Assembly (NCBI GenBank): GCA_902496005.1
Contig: CABUZI010000064.1
Coordinates: 1-9,282 of the forward strand
Reading direction: 5' to 3'
Length of the DNA stretch: 9,282 bases
Origin: an uncultured Collinsella sp.
GTDB taxonomy: Bacteria > Actinomycetota > Coriobacteriia > Coriobacteriales > Coriobacteriaceae
The notes beneath the pieces were generated by a model, which had not been told where the DNA came from, ran no database searches, and was given only the letters and a program-made list of their open reading frames with translations. Of the stretch, positions 1-6,553 are shown in pieces (positions within the stretch are counted from its first letter, which is position 1; every line of letters begins with the position of its first letter). The position numbers and the translations under genes were made by a program.

Positions 1-527
1 CCGTGGCTACCCGGGAAAAGCGTGTCGCCCACAAAGGCGATGTTCCCCTGCTCGGTCGCGGCGAACAGGACGATGCCGCCCGGCGTATGCCCCGGCGCCT
101 CGATCACCTGCAGGCAGACGTCGCCCACCTCGATTGTATCGCCCTCGGCAAGCAAGCGCGTCGGCTCACCCGGATCGGGCGTCTCGATACCCCACATGGC
201 GCGCTGCTCCTCAATATTTGCGCGAGGTACCGTCACGTCCTTAGCGCACAACTCATATAGTGCGCTGTCGCCAACGACAGCTCGAACCCCGGCAACCCCG
301 CCAACATGGTCGGCATGACCGTGCGTGCAGACAGAGCCGAGTACGCGCACCTCGGGATGCGCGGTGCGGATATGCTCCACAAGACGCTCGCCCTCCCACG
401 CCGGATCGACGATTAAGCACTCGTCATTCGAAATCACGGCGTAGCTGTTGGTCTGAATCGGGCCGTTGACGAGTGCCTCAATCGAAGCCGTGCCTCGGGG
501 TGTCAGGTCCAAAGTCATATCGCCCAT
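1..527 (-). CDS. MBL-fold metallo-hydrolase (glyoxalase II-like), 3' end outside window
   Basis: This is a metallo-beta-lactamase-fold hydrolase of the hydroxyacylglutathione hydrolase-like group; the substrate cannot be told from sequence. The 175 visible codons contain the metal-binding motif THGHADH at residues 68-74, a further metal-site histidine in GHTPG (146-150), and the bridging aspartate in VGDTLF (D168). The C-terminal third is cut off by the window edge. Two upstream ATGs are possible. The ATG at 533 lies only about 2 nt from a strong AAGGAGG (542-536), whereas the ATG at 527 is 8 nt away, so 527 is preferred. The gene follows rel on the same strand, 88 bp downstream, with a hairpin between them. 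In many Firmicutes an MBL hydrolase of this kind also follows rel, often after dtd; no dtd is seen here. Probably soluble, as no signal peptide is visible. Confidence 0.9.
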   Translation of the reverse strand, partial: MGDMTLDLTPRGTASIEALVNGPIQTNSYAVISNDECLIVDPAWEGERLVEHIRTAHPEVRVLGSVCTHGHADHVGGVAGVRAVVGDSALYELCAKDVTVPRANIEEQRAMWGIETPDPGEPTRLLAEGDTIEVGDVCLQVIEAPGHTPGGIVLFAATEQGNIAFVGDTLFPGSH

Positions 528-548
528 GCGCATACCCTCCTTCTAAAA

Positions 549-582
549 TACGTTCGAGGCACCAAACGATGCCTCGAACGTA
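549..582 (-). terminator. Hairpin terminator or attenuator between rel and the MBL hydrolase
   Basis: Positions 549-561 and 570-582 are perfect reverse complements (13 bp) around an 8-nt loop. The core arms read CGTTCGAGGC and GCCTCGAACG. On the minus strand the stem is followed by TTTTAG, a short U-tract, which fits intrinsic termination after the rel stop at 616. The U-tract ends only about 2 nt before the AAGGAGG ribosome binding site of the next gene. Complete termination would thus leave no room for a promoter between hairpin and gene. Partial termination or a promoter overlapping the hairpin is therefore likely. Confidence 0.75.
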
Positions 583-615
583 ACCAATATCTATGATGCT
601 GAGAGGCTCTCGCAC

Positions 616-2976
616 CTACACACGGCGCTTGAGCTGAGCTCCGCCTTCGCCGGGCATAAGACGGCGAGCGTCGTAGACCGAATCGACACTGCTGATGGAA
701 GCAAGCAGCGGATCCAGACCACTCGCATCCGAGATCTCGACCATAAAGCGCAGGGTCGCAATACCCTCGCGGTTGGTCGACGTGGCGGCAGAAAGGATAT
801 TGCCGCCCGCATCGCCAATGGCAATGGTGACATCCTTGAGCAGGCCCATGCGGTCCAGGCACTCGACCACGATCTCGACCTGGAAGAGGGTGTCGGCAGC
901 GCCGTCCCACTCCACATCGATCATGCGCTCGGGATGTTCCATAAGACCCTTGACGTTAGGGCAGTTGGCGCGATGCACCGAAACGCCACGACCGCGCGTG
1001 ATGAAGCCGACGATGTCGTCGCCCGTCACGGGGTTGCAGCAATGAGCCAGACGGACCAGCAGGCCGCTGTTGCTCTCGCCCTTAACGATAATGCCGTTGC
1101 CGGCGCTCTTGCCGCGTTTTTGCGGCTTGCGGTTGGAGCCGCGGGCAGGCTGCTTCACGACCTCGGCGATAGCCTCGGCCTTGGTGAGCTGTTCCTCAGG
1201 CTTGGGGTCCAAGATTTGCTCAACCTTATTGCCCACAGCGCGCGGGGCAACCTTGCCGGCGCCGACGGCGGCAAACAGGTCCTCGAGCTGCTTGAAGTTA
1301 AACTGCTCCGCCACGGCGTTGAGCGCACGCGTCGAACGCGGCGTAGAAATGCCATAGCCACGCTTACGCAGGTCCTTGGCCAGCATATCGCGGCCGGCAG
1401 CAGCGTCGTCGTCCTTGGTCGCAGCGGCAAAATAGCGGCGGATCTTTGACTTGGCGGAAGGTGTCTTAACGATCTTGAGCCAATCACGCGACGGCTTGGA
1501 ACTCTTGTTAGTCAGGATCTCGACACGGTCACCCGTCTTAATCTCGTGCGTGAGCGGAGCCACCGCACCGTTGATTTTGGCGCCGACGCAATGGTTTCCC
1601 ACCTCGGTGTGAACGGCATAGGCAAAGTCGAGCGGCGTGGAGCCAGCACGAAGCGCCATGACCTCGCCTTTGGGCGTGAAGACAAAGATCTCCTGATCGA
1701 ACAGATCGACCTTCAGCGAGTGCAGGTATTCCTTGGCATCGGTGATCTCGTCGGAAGCCGCCCAATCGAGCGAATGCTTGAGCCAGTTGATCTGGTCGTC
1801 CAAACGTTGAGCGTCATTGGTCTTGGAAGCAGACGATCCGCCCGATTTCTTATAAAGCCAGTGGGCGGCAATGCCGTACTCGGCCTGCTCATGCATCTCG
1901 TAGGTTCGAATCTGAATCTCGAGCGGACGAGCCGTAGGGCCGATGACCGTCGTGTGGAGCGACTGGTAGTTATTGACCTTGGGCATGGCGATATAGTCTT
2001 TAAAGCGACCAGGCATGGGGTGCCACAGCGTATGCACCGCACCGAGCGTGGAATAGCAATCACGCACCGAATGAGTGATGACGCGCAGCGCCACCAGGTC
2101 GTAGATCTCGGAGAACTCCTTGCCCTTGCGCTTCATCTTTTGGTAGATGGACCAATAGTGCTTGGAGCGGCCGTTGATCTGGAAGTCCTCCAGACCAATG
2201 CGGTTGAGCTCATCGGTAAGCGTCTTGATGGTCTCGGCAAGGTAGCGCTCGCGGACCTCGCGCGACTCAGCCACCATGCGCGCGATGCGCTGGTAGGCAT
2301 CGGGCTCCAGGTAGAAGAAGGACAGGTCCTCGAGCTCCCACTTAATAGAGCTCATGCCCAGGCGGTCGGCCAAGGGCGCGTACACGTCCATGGTCTCGCG
2401 GGCCTTAAACAGGCGACGATCCTCGCGCAGGGCTGCCAGCGTACGCATGTTGTGCAGACGGTCGGCAAGTTTAACGATGATGACGCGAATGTCCTTGGAC
2501 ATGGCGAGGAACATCTTGCGCAGCGTGAGCGCCTGCTTCTCGTCCATGCTGTCGACTTCGATGTTGGTGAGCTTGGTCACGCCATCGACGAGCTCGGCCA
2601 CCGTATCGCCAAACAGGCCGGAAACATCGGCGAGCGAGGTCTCGGTGTCCTCGACGGTATCGTGCAGCAGCGCGGCGCACACCACGTCACAATCCATCTT
2701 GAGATCGGCCAGAATGATAGCCACCTCGACAGGATGGTTAATGTACATCTCGCCCGAGCGGCGCTTTTGGTTGCAGTGCTTCTCGGCGGCAAAGCAGTAG
2801 GCCTGCTCAACCTTAGAAAAGTCGTCCTCATTCATATATTTGAGGCACAGGCGCTCCAGCTTGTCGTAGCTGTCCGCCATAATCTCGGGCGGCAGCTCAT
2901 CGGCATGCTTATAGTGCTCCATCTCCGAAAACGGCTGGAGGGTGGAATCATGGGCGGTACGGGCTGCGGCATCCAT
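616..2976 (-). CDS. rel: Bifunctional (p)ppGpp synthetase/hydrolase, Rel/SpoT family
   Basis: This long RSH enzyme of 786 aa makes (p)ppGpp from ATP and GTP/GDP and hydrolyses it, in the cytosol and on stalled ribosomes, driving the stringent response. Domain order is complete. The HD hydrolase domain has HDTVED at 105-110 and KLADRLHNM at 169-177. The synthetase domain has RFKD at 324-327, the basic form of this motif found in bifunctional enzymes, then YQSLHTTV at 337-344 and EIQIRT at 353-358. A TGS domain lies at about 430-490, then a helical region. A conserved cysteine-rich module (AHCCNP at 645-650, H668, C672) and an ACT domain at about 698-774 close the protein. Length is usual for the family. 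The ATG at 2976 has an AAGGGGA-type ribosome binding site that begins directly after the upstream helicase stop codon, 15 bp away, so the genes are co-transcribed and probably translationally coupled. The stop codon is TAG. Confidence 0.97.
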   Translation of the reverse strand: MDAAARTAHDSTLQPFSEMEHYKHADELPPEIMADSYDKLERLCLKYMNEDDFSKVEQAYCFAAEKHCNQKRRSGEMYINHPVEVAIILADLKMDCDVVCAALLHDTVEDTETSLADVSGLFGDTVAELVDGVTKLTNIEVDSMDEKQALTLRKMFLAMSKDIRVIIVKLADRLHNMRTLAALREDRRLFKARETMDVYAPLADRLGMSSIKWELEDLSFFYLEPDAYQRIARMVAESREVRERYLAETIKTLTDELNRIGLEDFQINGRSKHYWSIYQKMKRKGKEFSEIYDLVALRVITHSVRDCYSTLGAVHTLWHPMPGRFKDYIAMPKVNNYQSLHTTVIGPTARPLEIQIRTYEMHEQAEYGIAAHWLYKKSGGSSASKTNDAQRLDDQINWLKHSLDWAASDEITDAKEYLHSLKVDLFDQEIFVFTPKGEVMALRAGSTPLDFAYAVHTEVGNHCVGAKINGAVAPLTHEIKTGDRVEILTNKSSKPSRDWLKIVKTPSAKSKIRRYFAAATKDDDAAAGRDMLAKDLRKRGYGISTPRSTRALNAVAEQFNFKQLEDLFAAVGAGKVAPRAVGNKVEQILDPKPEEQLTKAEAIAEVVKQPARGSNRKPQKRGKSAGNGIIVKGESNSGLLVRLAHCCNPVTGDDIVGFITRGRGVSVHRANCPNVKGLMEHPERMIDVEWDGAADTLFQVEIVVECLDRMGLLKDVTIAIGDAGGNILSAATSTNREGIATLRFMVEISDASGLDPLLASISSVDSVYDARRLMPGEGGAQLKRRV

Positions 2977-2991
2977 CGAGGTCCCCTTCCC

Positions 2992-4476
2992 CTAGGCCCG
3001 CGGTACGATCGGGCGGTTAACTTTGGCTAGCATATCAGAAGCGCACGAATCGAGCGCCCAACTCCGGAAAGCCGAGAACTCCATGCGCGAGCGCAAACCC
3101 TCCAAATAGCGAATTGACCTGCTCAATTGCACGCGGCCGGGGTTTTCGGCCATCGCAATGCGACGGGTGTCGTCAAACCCCGAAACTCGACAGAAACCAA
3201 GCTCTTCGAAGATTCCCAGGCCGCTTTCCACCGAACGCTCGTCGACCGGCGTGCGAGCATCGATGGCAAGGCACATCTGCGCGATGTCGATATCGCTCGC
3301 GCTAAAGGAATCGTCCCCGGTTTTGCCGCGGTTGGAGCGCCACATGGTCTGCAGCGCGCGATAGAGCGTGACGAGCTCGTCGCGCTCGGGCGCATAGCAG
3401 TCGAGCAGGCGCTCGTTAATGCGGGCGTCGCGCGACGAATAGAGCAGATGGATCACGGCGGGCTGGCCATCGCGGCCGGCACGTCCGCTCATCTGGTTGA
3501 ACTCGATGGCGCCAAACGGCATGTGATAGAGCACGACATGGCGAATATCGGGAAGGTTGACGCCCTCGCCAAAGGCGGATGTCGAGACGATGCAGCTGAG
3601 GCTGCCGTCTCGAAACGCCTCCTCTACGCGATGGCGGTCGGTGCGCGTAAGGCCAGCGTTATAGAACGCGATACGGGTCGCACAGTCGGGAACGCGTTTG
3701 CGTAGTGTCTTGGCGAGCGCCACGGACTGGTCGCGCGAATTGACGTAAATGACGGTCTTCTCCCCCGTCGCCACGATCGACACCAAACGGTTCTCGCGGC
3801 TCGCAAGATCTCGGTCGTCCTCGAGCTGCAGGTTCTCGCGCACCGTCTCGTCGACCACCGTGTGAGTGATCGGAAGCATGCGGGCAAGCTCGGCCACGAC
3901 CGGAGCCGTCGCGGTGGCCGTCGCGGCCATAACGACCGGGTCGCCCAGGGCTTTGAGGATATCGGGCATGTCGAGATAGGCGCTGCGGTCGCCGCCCTTG
4001 GCAAGGCCAGCGTGGTGCGCCTCATCGATAACGACAAAGCCGATGCGCCCCGAACGCGCAAAGCGGTCGCGGTGAATGGACAGGAACTCGGGCGTCGTGA
4101 GCACGATACCGGTGCGGCCCGAAGCCAGGCCGGCGAACACGTCATCGCGTGCGGCCTCCACGGTCTCGCCGGTCAGCACGCCAACGCCAATACCAAGCGC
4201 TGCCATCGTCGACGAGAGGTGATAGGCCTGGTCGGCAACGAGCGCGCGCAGCGGATAGACAAAGATGCTCGCACGCCCGCGAAGAACCGCCTCGCGCGCG
4301 GCATGCACATGGAAGATGAGCGACTTGCCGCGCCCCGTTCCCATAACGGCCAGAACACTTTGGTGATCGGCCAGGGCATCGAGCGCCTCGACCTGCGCGC
4401 GGTGCGGCTGGTTCGAGCCTATAAAGCTATGGATAAGCGAGCGCGTCAGCTCGGTATAAGAAAGCCGGGCGAGTGT
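2992..4476 (-). CDS. RecQ-like superfamily 2 DNA helicase segment, no start codon of its own
   Basis: This open segment of 494 codons encodes a full set of SF2 helicase motifs, closest in style to RecQ. A RecQ-type N-terminal motif (QPHRAQVEALDAL) precedes Walker A MGTGRGKS, whose M is at 4344-4342. Counting that M as 1, motif II is DEAH (107-110), motif III TATAT (142-146), motif V STSAFGEGVNLP (254-265) and motif VI QMSGRAGRDG (284-293). The remaining ~150 residues may hold a winged-helix-like region. The R in the P-loop is unusual; most relatives carry a small residue there. The first ATG is inside Walker A, so it cannot be the true start. Between the TAG at 4479-4477 and that ATG there is no ATG, GTG or TTG in frame, and no Shine-Dalgarno. 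The segment is in frame with the OB and RecJ segments upstream, which suggests it is the C-terminal part of one fused protein. It ends in TAG, 15 bp before rel. Confidence 0.85.
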   Translation of the reverse strand, partial: TLARLSYTELTRSLIHSFIGSNQPHRAQVEALDALADHQSVLAVMGTGRGKSLIFHVHAAREAVLRGRASIFVYPLRALVADQAYHLSSTMAALGIGVGVLTGETVEAARDDVFAGLASGRTGIVLTTPEFLSIHRDRFARSGRIGFVVIDEAHHAGLAKGGDRSAYLDMPDILKALGDPVVMAATATATAPVVAELARMLPITHTVVDETVRENLQLEDDRDLASRENRLVSIVATGEKTVIYVNSRDQSVALAKTLRKRVPDCATRIAFYNAGLTRTDRHRVEEAFRDGSLSCIVSTSAFGEGVNLPDIRHVVLYHMPFGAIEFNQMSGRAGRDGQPAVIHLLYSSRDARINERLLDCYAPERDELVTLYRALQTMWRSNRGKTGDDSFSASDIDIAQMCLAIDARTPVDERSVESGLGIFEELGFCRVSGFDDTRRIAMAENPGRVQLSRSIRYLEGLRSRMEFSAFRSWALDSCASDMLAKVNRPIVPRA

Positions 4477-4800
4477 CTAGCGCTTACGCGACTCCAGGCG
4501 CAGGCCGGAATCCGCCGACTGCACGCCACGACGAAGCTCGCATGCCGGATCGTCGACGCTGGGCAGCGTGGTATCGCGGACCAGAACATCCTTGATCATG
4601 AGCTTGGGCTTCACACGCCCCTGCCAATGCTCGGCAACGGCCTCGAACACCAAGTCGACGGCGCTGTCGCAATTGATGAGCCTATCGATCTGCGGCACGC
4701 GGAACATGATGGCCGGCACGCTCGCGGCGCCATCGGTCGCCACAAAGCGCATGTGCTCGCCGGTTTTGCCCACCACGGCGCGATCGCACATCGTCACGCC
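4477..4800 (-). CDS. RecJ C-terminal OB-fold segment, cut off from the RecJ core by TAG
   Basis: These 107 codons directly continue the recJ reading frame after the TAG at 4803-4801. The sequence DRAVVGKTGEHMRF, followed by a DGAASVPAIMF stretch and ending in KLMIKDVLVRD, matches the layout of the OB domain that closes bacterial RecJ proteins and helps bind single-stranded DNA (family knowledge; the alignment was judged by eye). After about residue 75 the sequence becomes a polar linker rich in Arg, Asp and Ser, and ends at a second TAG (4479-4477). A GTG at 4797 and an ATG at 4791 could in theory restart translation next to the first stop, but neither has a recognisable ribosome binding site. 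It is best read as an internal part of the RecJ-helicase fusion, not as a separate gene. Confidence 0.75.
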   Translation of the reverse strand, partial: GVTMCDRAVVGKTGEHMRFVATDGAASVPAIMFRVPQIDRLINCDSAVDLVFEAVAEHWQGRVKPKLMIKDVLVRDTTLPSVDDPACELRRGVQSADSGLRLESRKR

Positions 4801-6279
4801 CTAGGCGGCCAGCAGCGGCACCTTGTTGCCCTGGCCAAACGGCTCAAGACGGGAAATCTGCTCTATAGTCTCGATATTCAGCTCGGAAAGGTCGACCGTG
4901 GCGGCAACCTCGTCGATGTCTTCAAAGTCCTCGGCGGGAATCTCCGATAGCACGGCGGAAAGGCGACGACGGAATTCATCGAGCTTGGATGCCTCGATGG
5001 TCACACCCACCGCACCGGCATGTCCGCCGCGACGAATCAGCAGGTCGGAACAGCGCTCGACGGCGTCAAACAGGTTAACTTTGCCCACCGAGCGACCAGA
5101 GCCGCGCGCGATACCGTCCTCGATCGAGAACAGCAGCGCCGGCACGTGATAGCGGTTGGTCAGACGGCTTGCCACGATGCCCTTGACACCCTCGTGCCAG
5201 CCTTCGCCGCCCACAACGATCGCGCGTCCGCCGTCATAGGTCTCCTCGACCTTTGCCATGGCATCGCGCGTGAGCTCCGCCTCGATCTCACGGCGCTGGC
5301 GGTTGATTTCCTCGAGCTCAGCCGCCAGCGCGCTTGCTTCGATGGGATTGCGGGCAAGCAGCAGGTCGAGCGCCAGCTTGGGATCGGCCATGCGGCCGGC
5401 AGCGTTTAAGCGGGGAATGAGCGAGAATGACAGGCCATCCGCCGTAATGTTCGAAAGGTCCGCCTTGGCAAGCGCGGCAAGCGCGATATAGCCGGGGCGA
5501 GCGGTTACGCGCATCTGTTGGATGCCCTCGGCAACCAGCGCGCGGTTCTCGGGCGTGAGCGGCATCATGTCGGACACGGTGCCCAGCGCCGCGACCTCGA
5601 TTAGCGAACGCCAATACGACGGCTTGCCCAGGCGCTCACCCAGGACTTGCACCAGCTTGAGCGCCACACCAGCACCGGCAAGCTCGCGCGAAGGACCCTC
5701 GTCCTCGAGCTTGGGGTCGGTCAGGGGCACACCCTGCGGCACCTGGTCGGAGGGCTCGTGATGGTCTGTGACCACCAAATCGATCCCCAGGCTCTCCAGG
5801 TAGGAAACCTCTTCCTTGGCGGCAATGCCGTTATCGACGGTCACGATCAGCTGGGGGCGAGCGAGCTCGTTAACGCGGTCGAGTGCCGCGCGCGAAAGAC
5901 CGTAGCCCTCATCAAAGCGATGCGGAATAAACGGCGTGACATCGGCGCCAAACGTGCGCAGCGCCTCGGTCAACAGACAGGTCGACGTAATACCGTCAAC
6001 GTCAAAATCGCCAAAGACTGCAATGTGCTCGTGGTTGCGAATAGCACGCTCGACGCGGTCGGCAACGACCGACATGCCCGGGATAATGAGTGGGTCGGCC
6101 CAGTCGCGATCGAGCGAAGGCGTCAAAAACAATTGGCCCTCTTTGATGGAGCCAATGCCGTGCGCGACCATAATGCGCGCCACCAGCCCGGAAATGCCCA
6201 GACCAGCCGAAAGCTCCTTTTCGAGCTCGGGGTTTTGCTGAGCGACCGCCCAGCGATGCGTCGTCTTAAGCGATGACAT
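4801..6279 (-). CDS. recJ: Single-stranded-DNA exonuclease RecJ, catalytic core
   Basis: RecJ is the 5'-3' exonuclease for single-stranded DNA used in recombination repair, mismatch repair and processing of stalled forks. The 492-aa core has all DHH-family motifs: DFDVDG (91-96), VDNG (148-151), TDHH (171-174), GTVSDMMP (233-240) and RLNAAGRM (290-297), with the DHHA1 motifs GWHEGVKGIVASR (360-372) and RGGHAGAVG (417-425). It stops at a TAG 12 residues after the start of the conserved PFGQGN motif, so the OB domain expected next is not in the same uninterrupted frame; it follows immediately after the TAG. The ATG at 6279 is preferred: it follows an AGGGGTGGG stretch at suitable distance and gives a normal RecJ N-terminus (THRWAV). 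A GTG at 6324 would add 15 atypical residues. A TATAAT promoter element lies about 110 bp upstream. Confidence 0.95.
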   Translation of the reverse strand: MSSLKTTHRWAVAQQNPELEKELSAGLGISGLVARIMVAHGIGSIKEGQLFLTPSLDRDWADPLIIPGMSVVADRVERAIRNHEHIAVFGDFDVDGITSTCLLTEALRTFGADVTPFIPHRFDEGYGLSRAALDRVNELARPQLIVTVDNGIAAKEEVSYLESLGIDLVVTDHHEPSDQVPQGVPLTDPKLEDEGPSRELAGAGVALKLVQVLGERLGKPSYWRSLIEVAALGTVSDMMPLTPENRALVAEGIQQMRVTARPGYIALAALAKADLSNITADGLSFSLIPRLNAAGRMADPKLALDLLLARNPIEASALAAELEEINRQRREIEAELTRDAMAKVEETYDGGRAIVVGGEGWHEGVKGIVASRLTNRYHVPALLFSIEDGIARGSGRSVGKVNLFDAVERCSDLLIRRGGHAGAVGVTIEASKLDEFRRRLSAVLSEIPAEDFEDIDEVAATVDLSELNIETIEQISRLEPFGQGNKVPLLAA

Positions 6280-6387
6280 AGGCACCCACCCCTGATAGGG
6301 GCAGGTCGCCGCGATACCTCTCACGGTTCATAGCGATGAGTCCTCTGTGTATGCCCGCTTCGGCAGGCAGATCTGTTGAACGGATTT

Positions 6388-6393
6388 ATTATA
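6388..6393 (-). promoter_or_regulatory. Probable -10 element of the recJ-helicase-rel operon
   Basis: The minus strand reads GGTATAATAA here, a perfect TATAAT hexamer in otherwise GC-rich DNA. The -35 region is weak: the best candidates are GTTTTG (16-nt spacer) or TTTTGC (15-nt spacer) around 6409-6415. Transcription would start near 6376-6382 and leave a leader of about 100 nt before the recJ ATG at 6279. No other strong promoter was seen before rel, so this may drive recJ, helicase and rel together. Confidence 0.6.
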
Positions 6394-6416
6394 CCGTGCA
6401 GCGCGGACGCAAAACG

Positions 6417-6432
6417 CCGCGGTGCGCCGCGG
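6417..6432. repeat. Short GC-rich inverted repeat upstream of the recJ promoter
   Basis: CCGCGG occurs twice, separated by TGCG. On the minus strand the hairpin is followed by CGTTTTG, which resembles a terminator tail but lies just upstream of the recJ -10 element with no gene before it on that strand. It may be a protein-binding site, a weak insulator, or chance in GC-rich DNA. Confidence 0.4.
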
Positions 6433-6553
6433 TTTCGGCAAACGATGGCGGTAATGCCCTCGAAATAATCGAGCGTTTCAGCCGCACGGACACATACGAG
6501 CGTCTAGCATATCCATACAAACAAGTTCGCGGATAAAGGGAGTCACGGGGCAT

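Larger units (their letters stand above)
2992..6279 (-). other. Composite frame: RecJ-OB-helicase fusion interrupted by two in-frame TAG codons
   Basis: RecJ core (codons 1-492), OB segment (494-600) and helicase (602-1095) lie in one frame with no frameshift. The only interruptions are TAG at codon 493 and TAG at codon 601. In composite numbering Walker A is at 647-653, DEAH at 752-755 and motif VI at 929-938. An undisturbed protein would be about 1095 aa and would join a 5'-3' exonuclease to a RecQ-like helicase, a pairing that works as two separate proteins in E. coli (RecQ with RecJ). The missing helicase start codon and the stop inside the RecJ domain set both argue that the ancestral gene was one. 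Whether the present gene is read through, split, or inactivated cannot be decided from the sequence. Sequence error at two sites is also possible. Confidence 0.75.
6280..6553. other. Divergent intergenic region between recJ and the transporter
   Basis: This is the only gap near 300 bp. From left to right it holds a small hairpin over the recJ ribosome binding site (CCCCT at 6289-6293 and AGGGG at 6297-6301, 3-nt loop), the minus-strand TATAAT at 6388-6393, and a GC-rich inverted repeat CCGCGG-TGCG-CCGCGG at 6417-6432. Next come a 15-bp dyad CTCGA-AATAA-TCGAG at 6459-6473 that could be an operator, and an AAAGGGAG ribosome binding site at 6535-6542 for the transporter. I could not place a convincing plus-strand promoter. 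A 66-codon plus-strand frame at 6336-6536 has no family features and overlaps the recJ promoter. Confidence 0.6.

Noticed and set aside
1546..3030. 494-codon open frame on the plus strand opposite rel
   Set aside because: It is the antisense shadow of a fully recognised rel gene; GC-rich third positions keep the opposite frame open. It shows no family motifs.
4477..4803. Pyrrolysine or general amber reassignment as the settled explanation of the recJ TAGs
   Set aside because: All other genes here end in TAG without nearby back-up stops in most cases, so general TAG decoding would extend most proteins. It is kept only as an open possibility in the finding.
3862..4950. 362-codon open frame on the plus strand opposite the helicase and recJ
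   Set aside because: Antisense to a helicase with all motifs; rich in Arg, His and Ala as shadows are, with no domain features.
6280..6324. GTG start at 6324 for recJ
   Set aside because: It adds 15 residues unlike RecJ N-termini; the ATG at 6279 has better ribosome binding site placement and a typical N-terminus.
6336..6536. 66-codon plus-strand frame in the divergent intergenic region
   Set aside because: No convincing ribosome binding site or motif, and it covers the recJ promoter and the inverted repeats.
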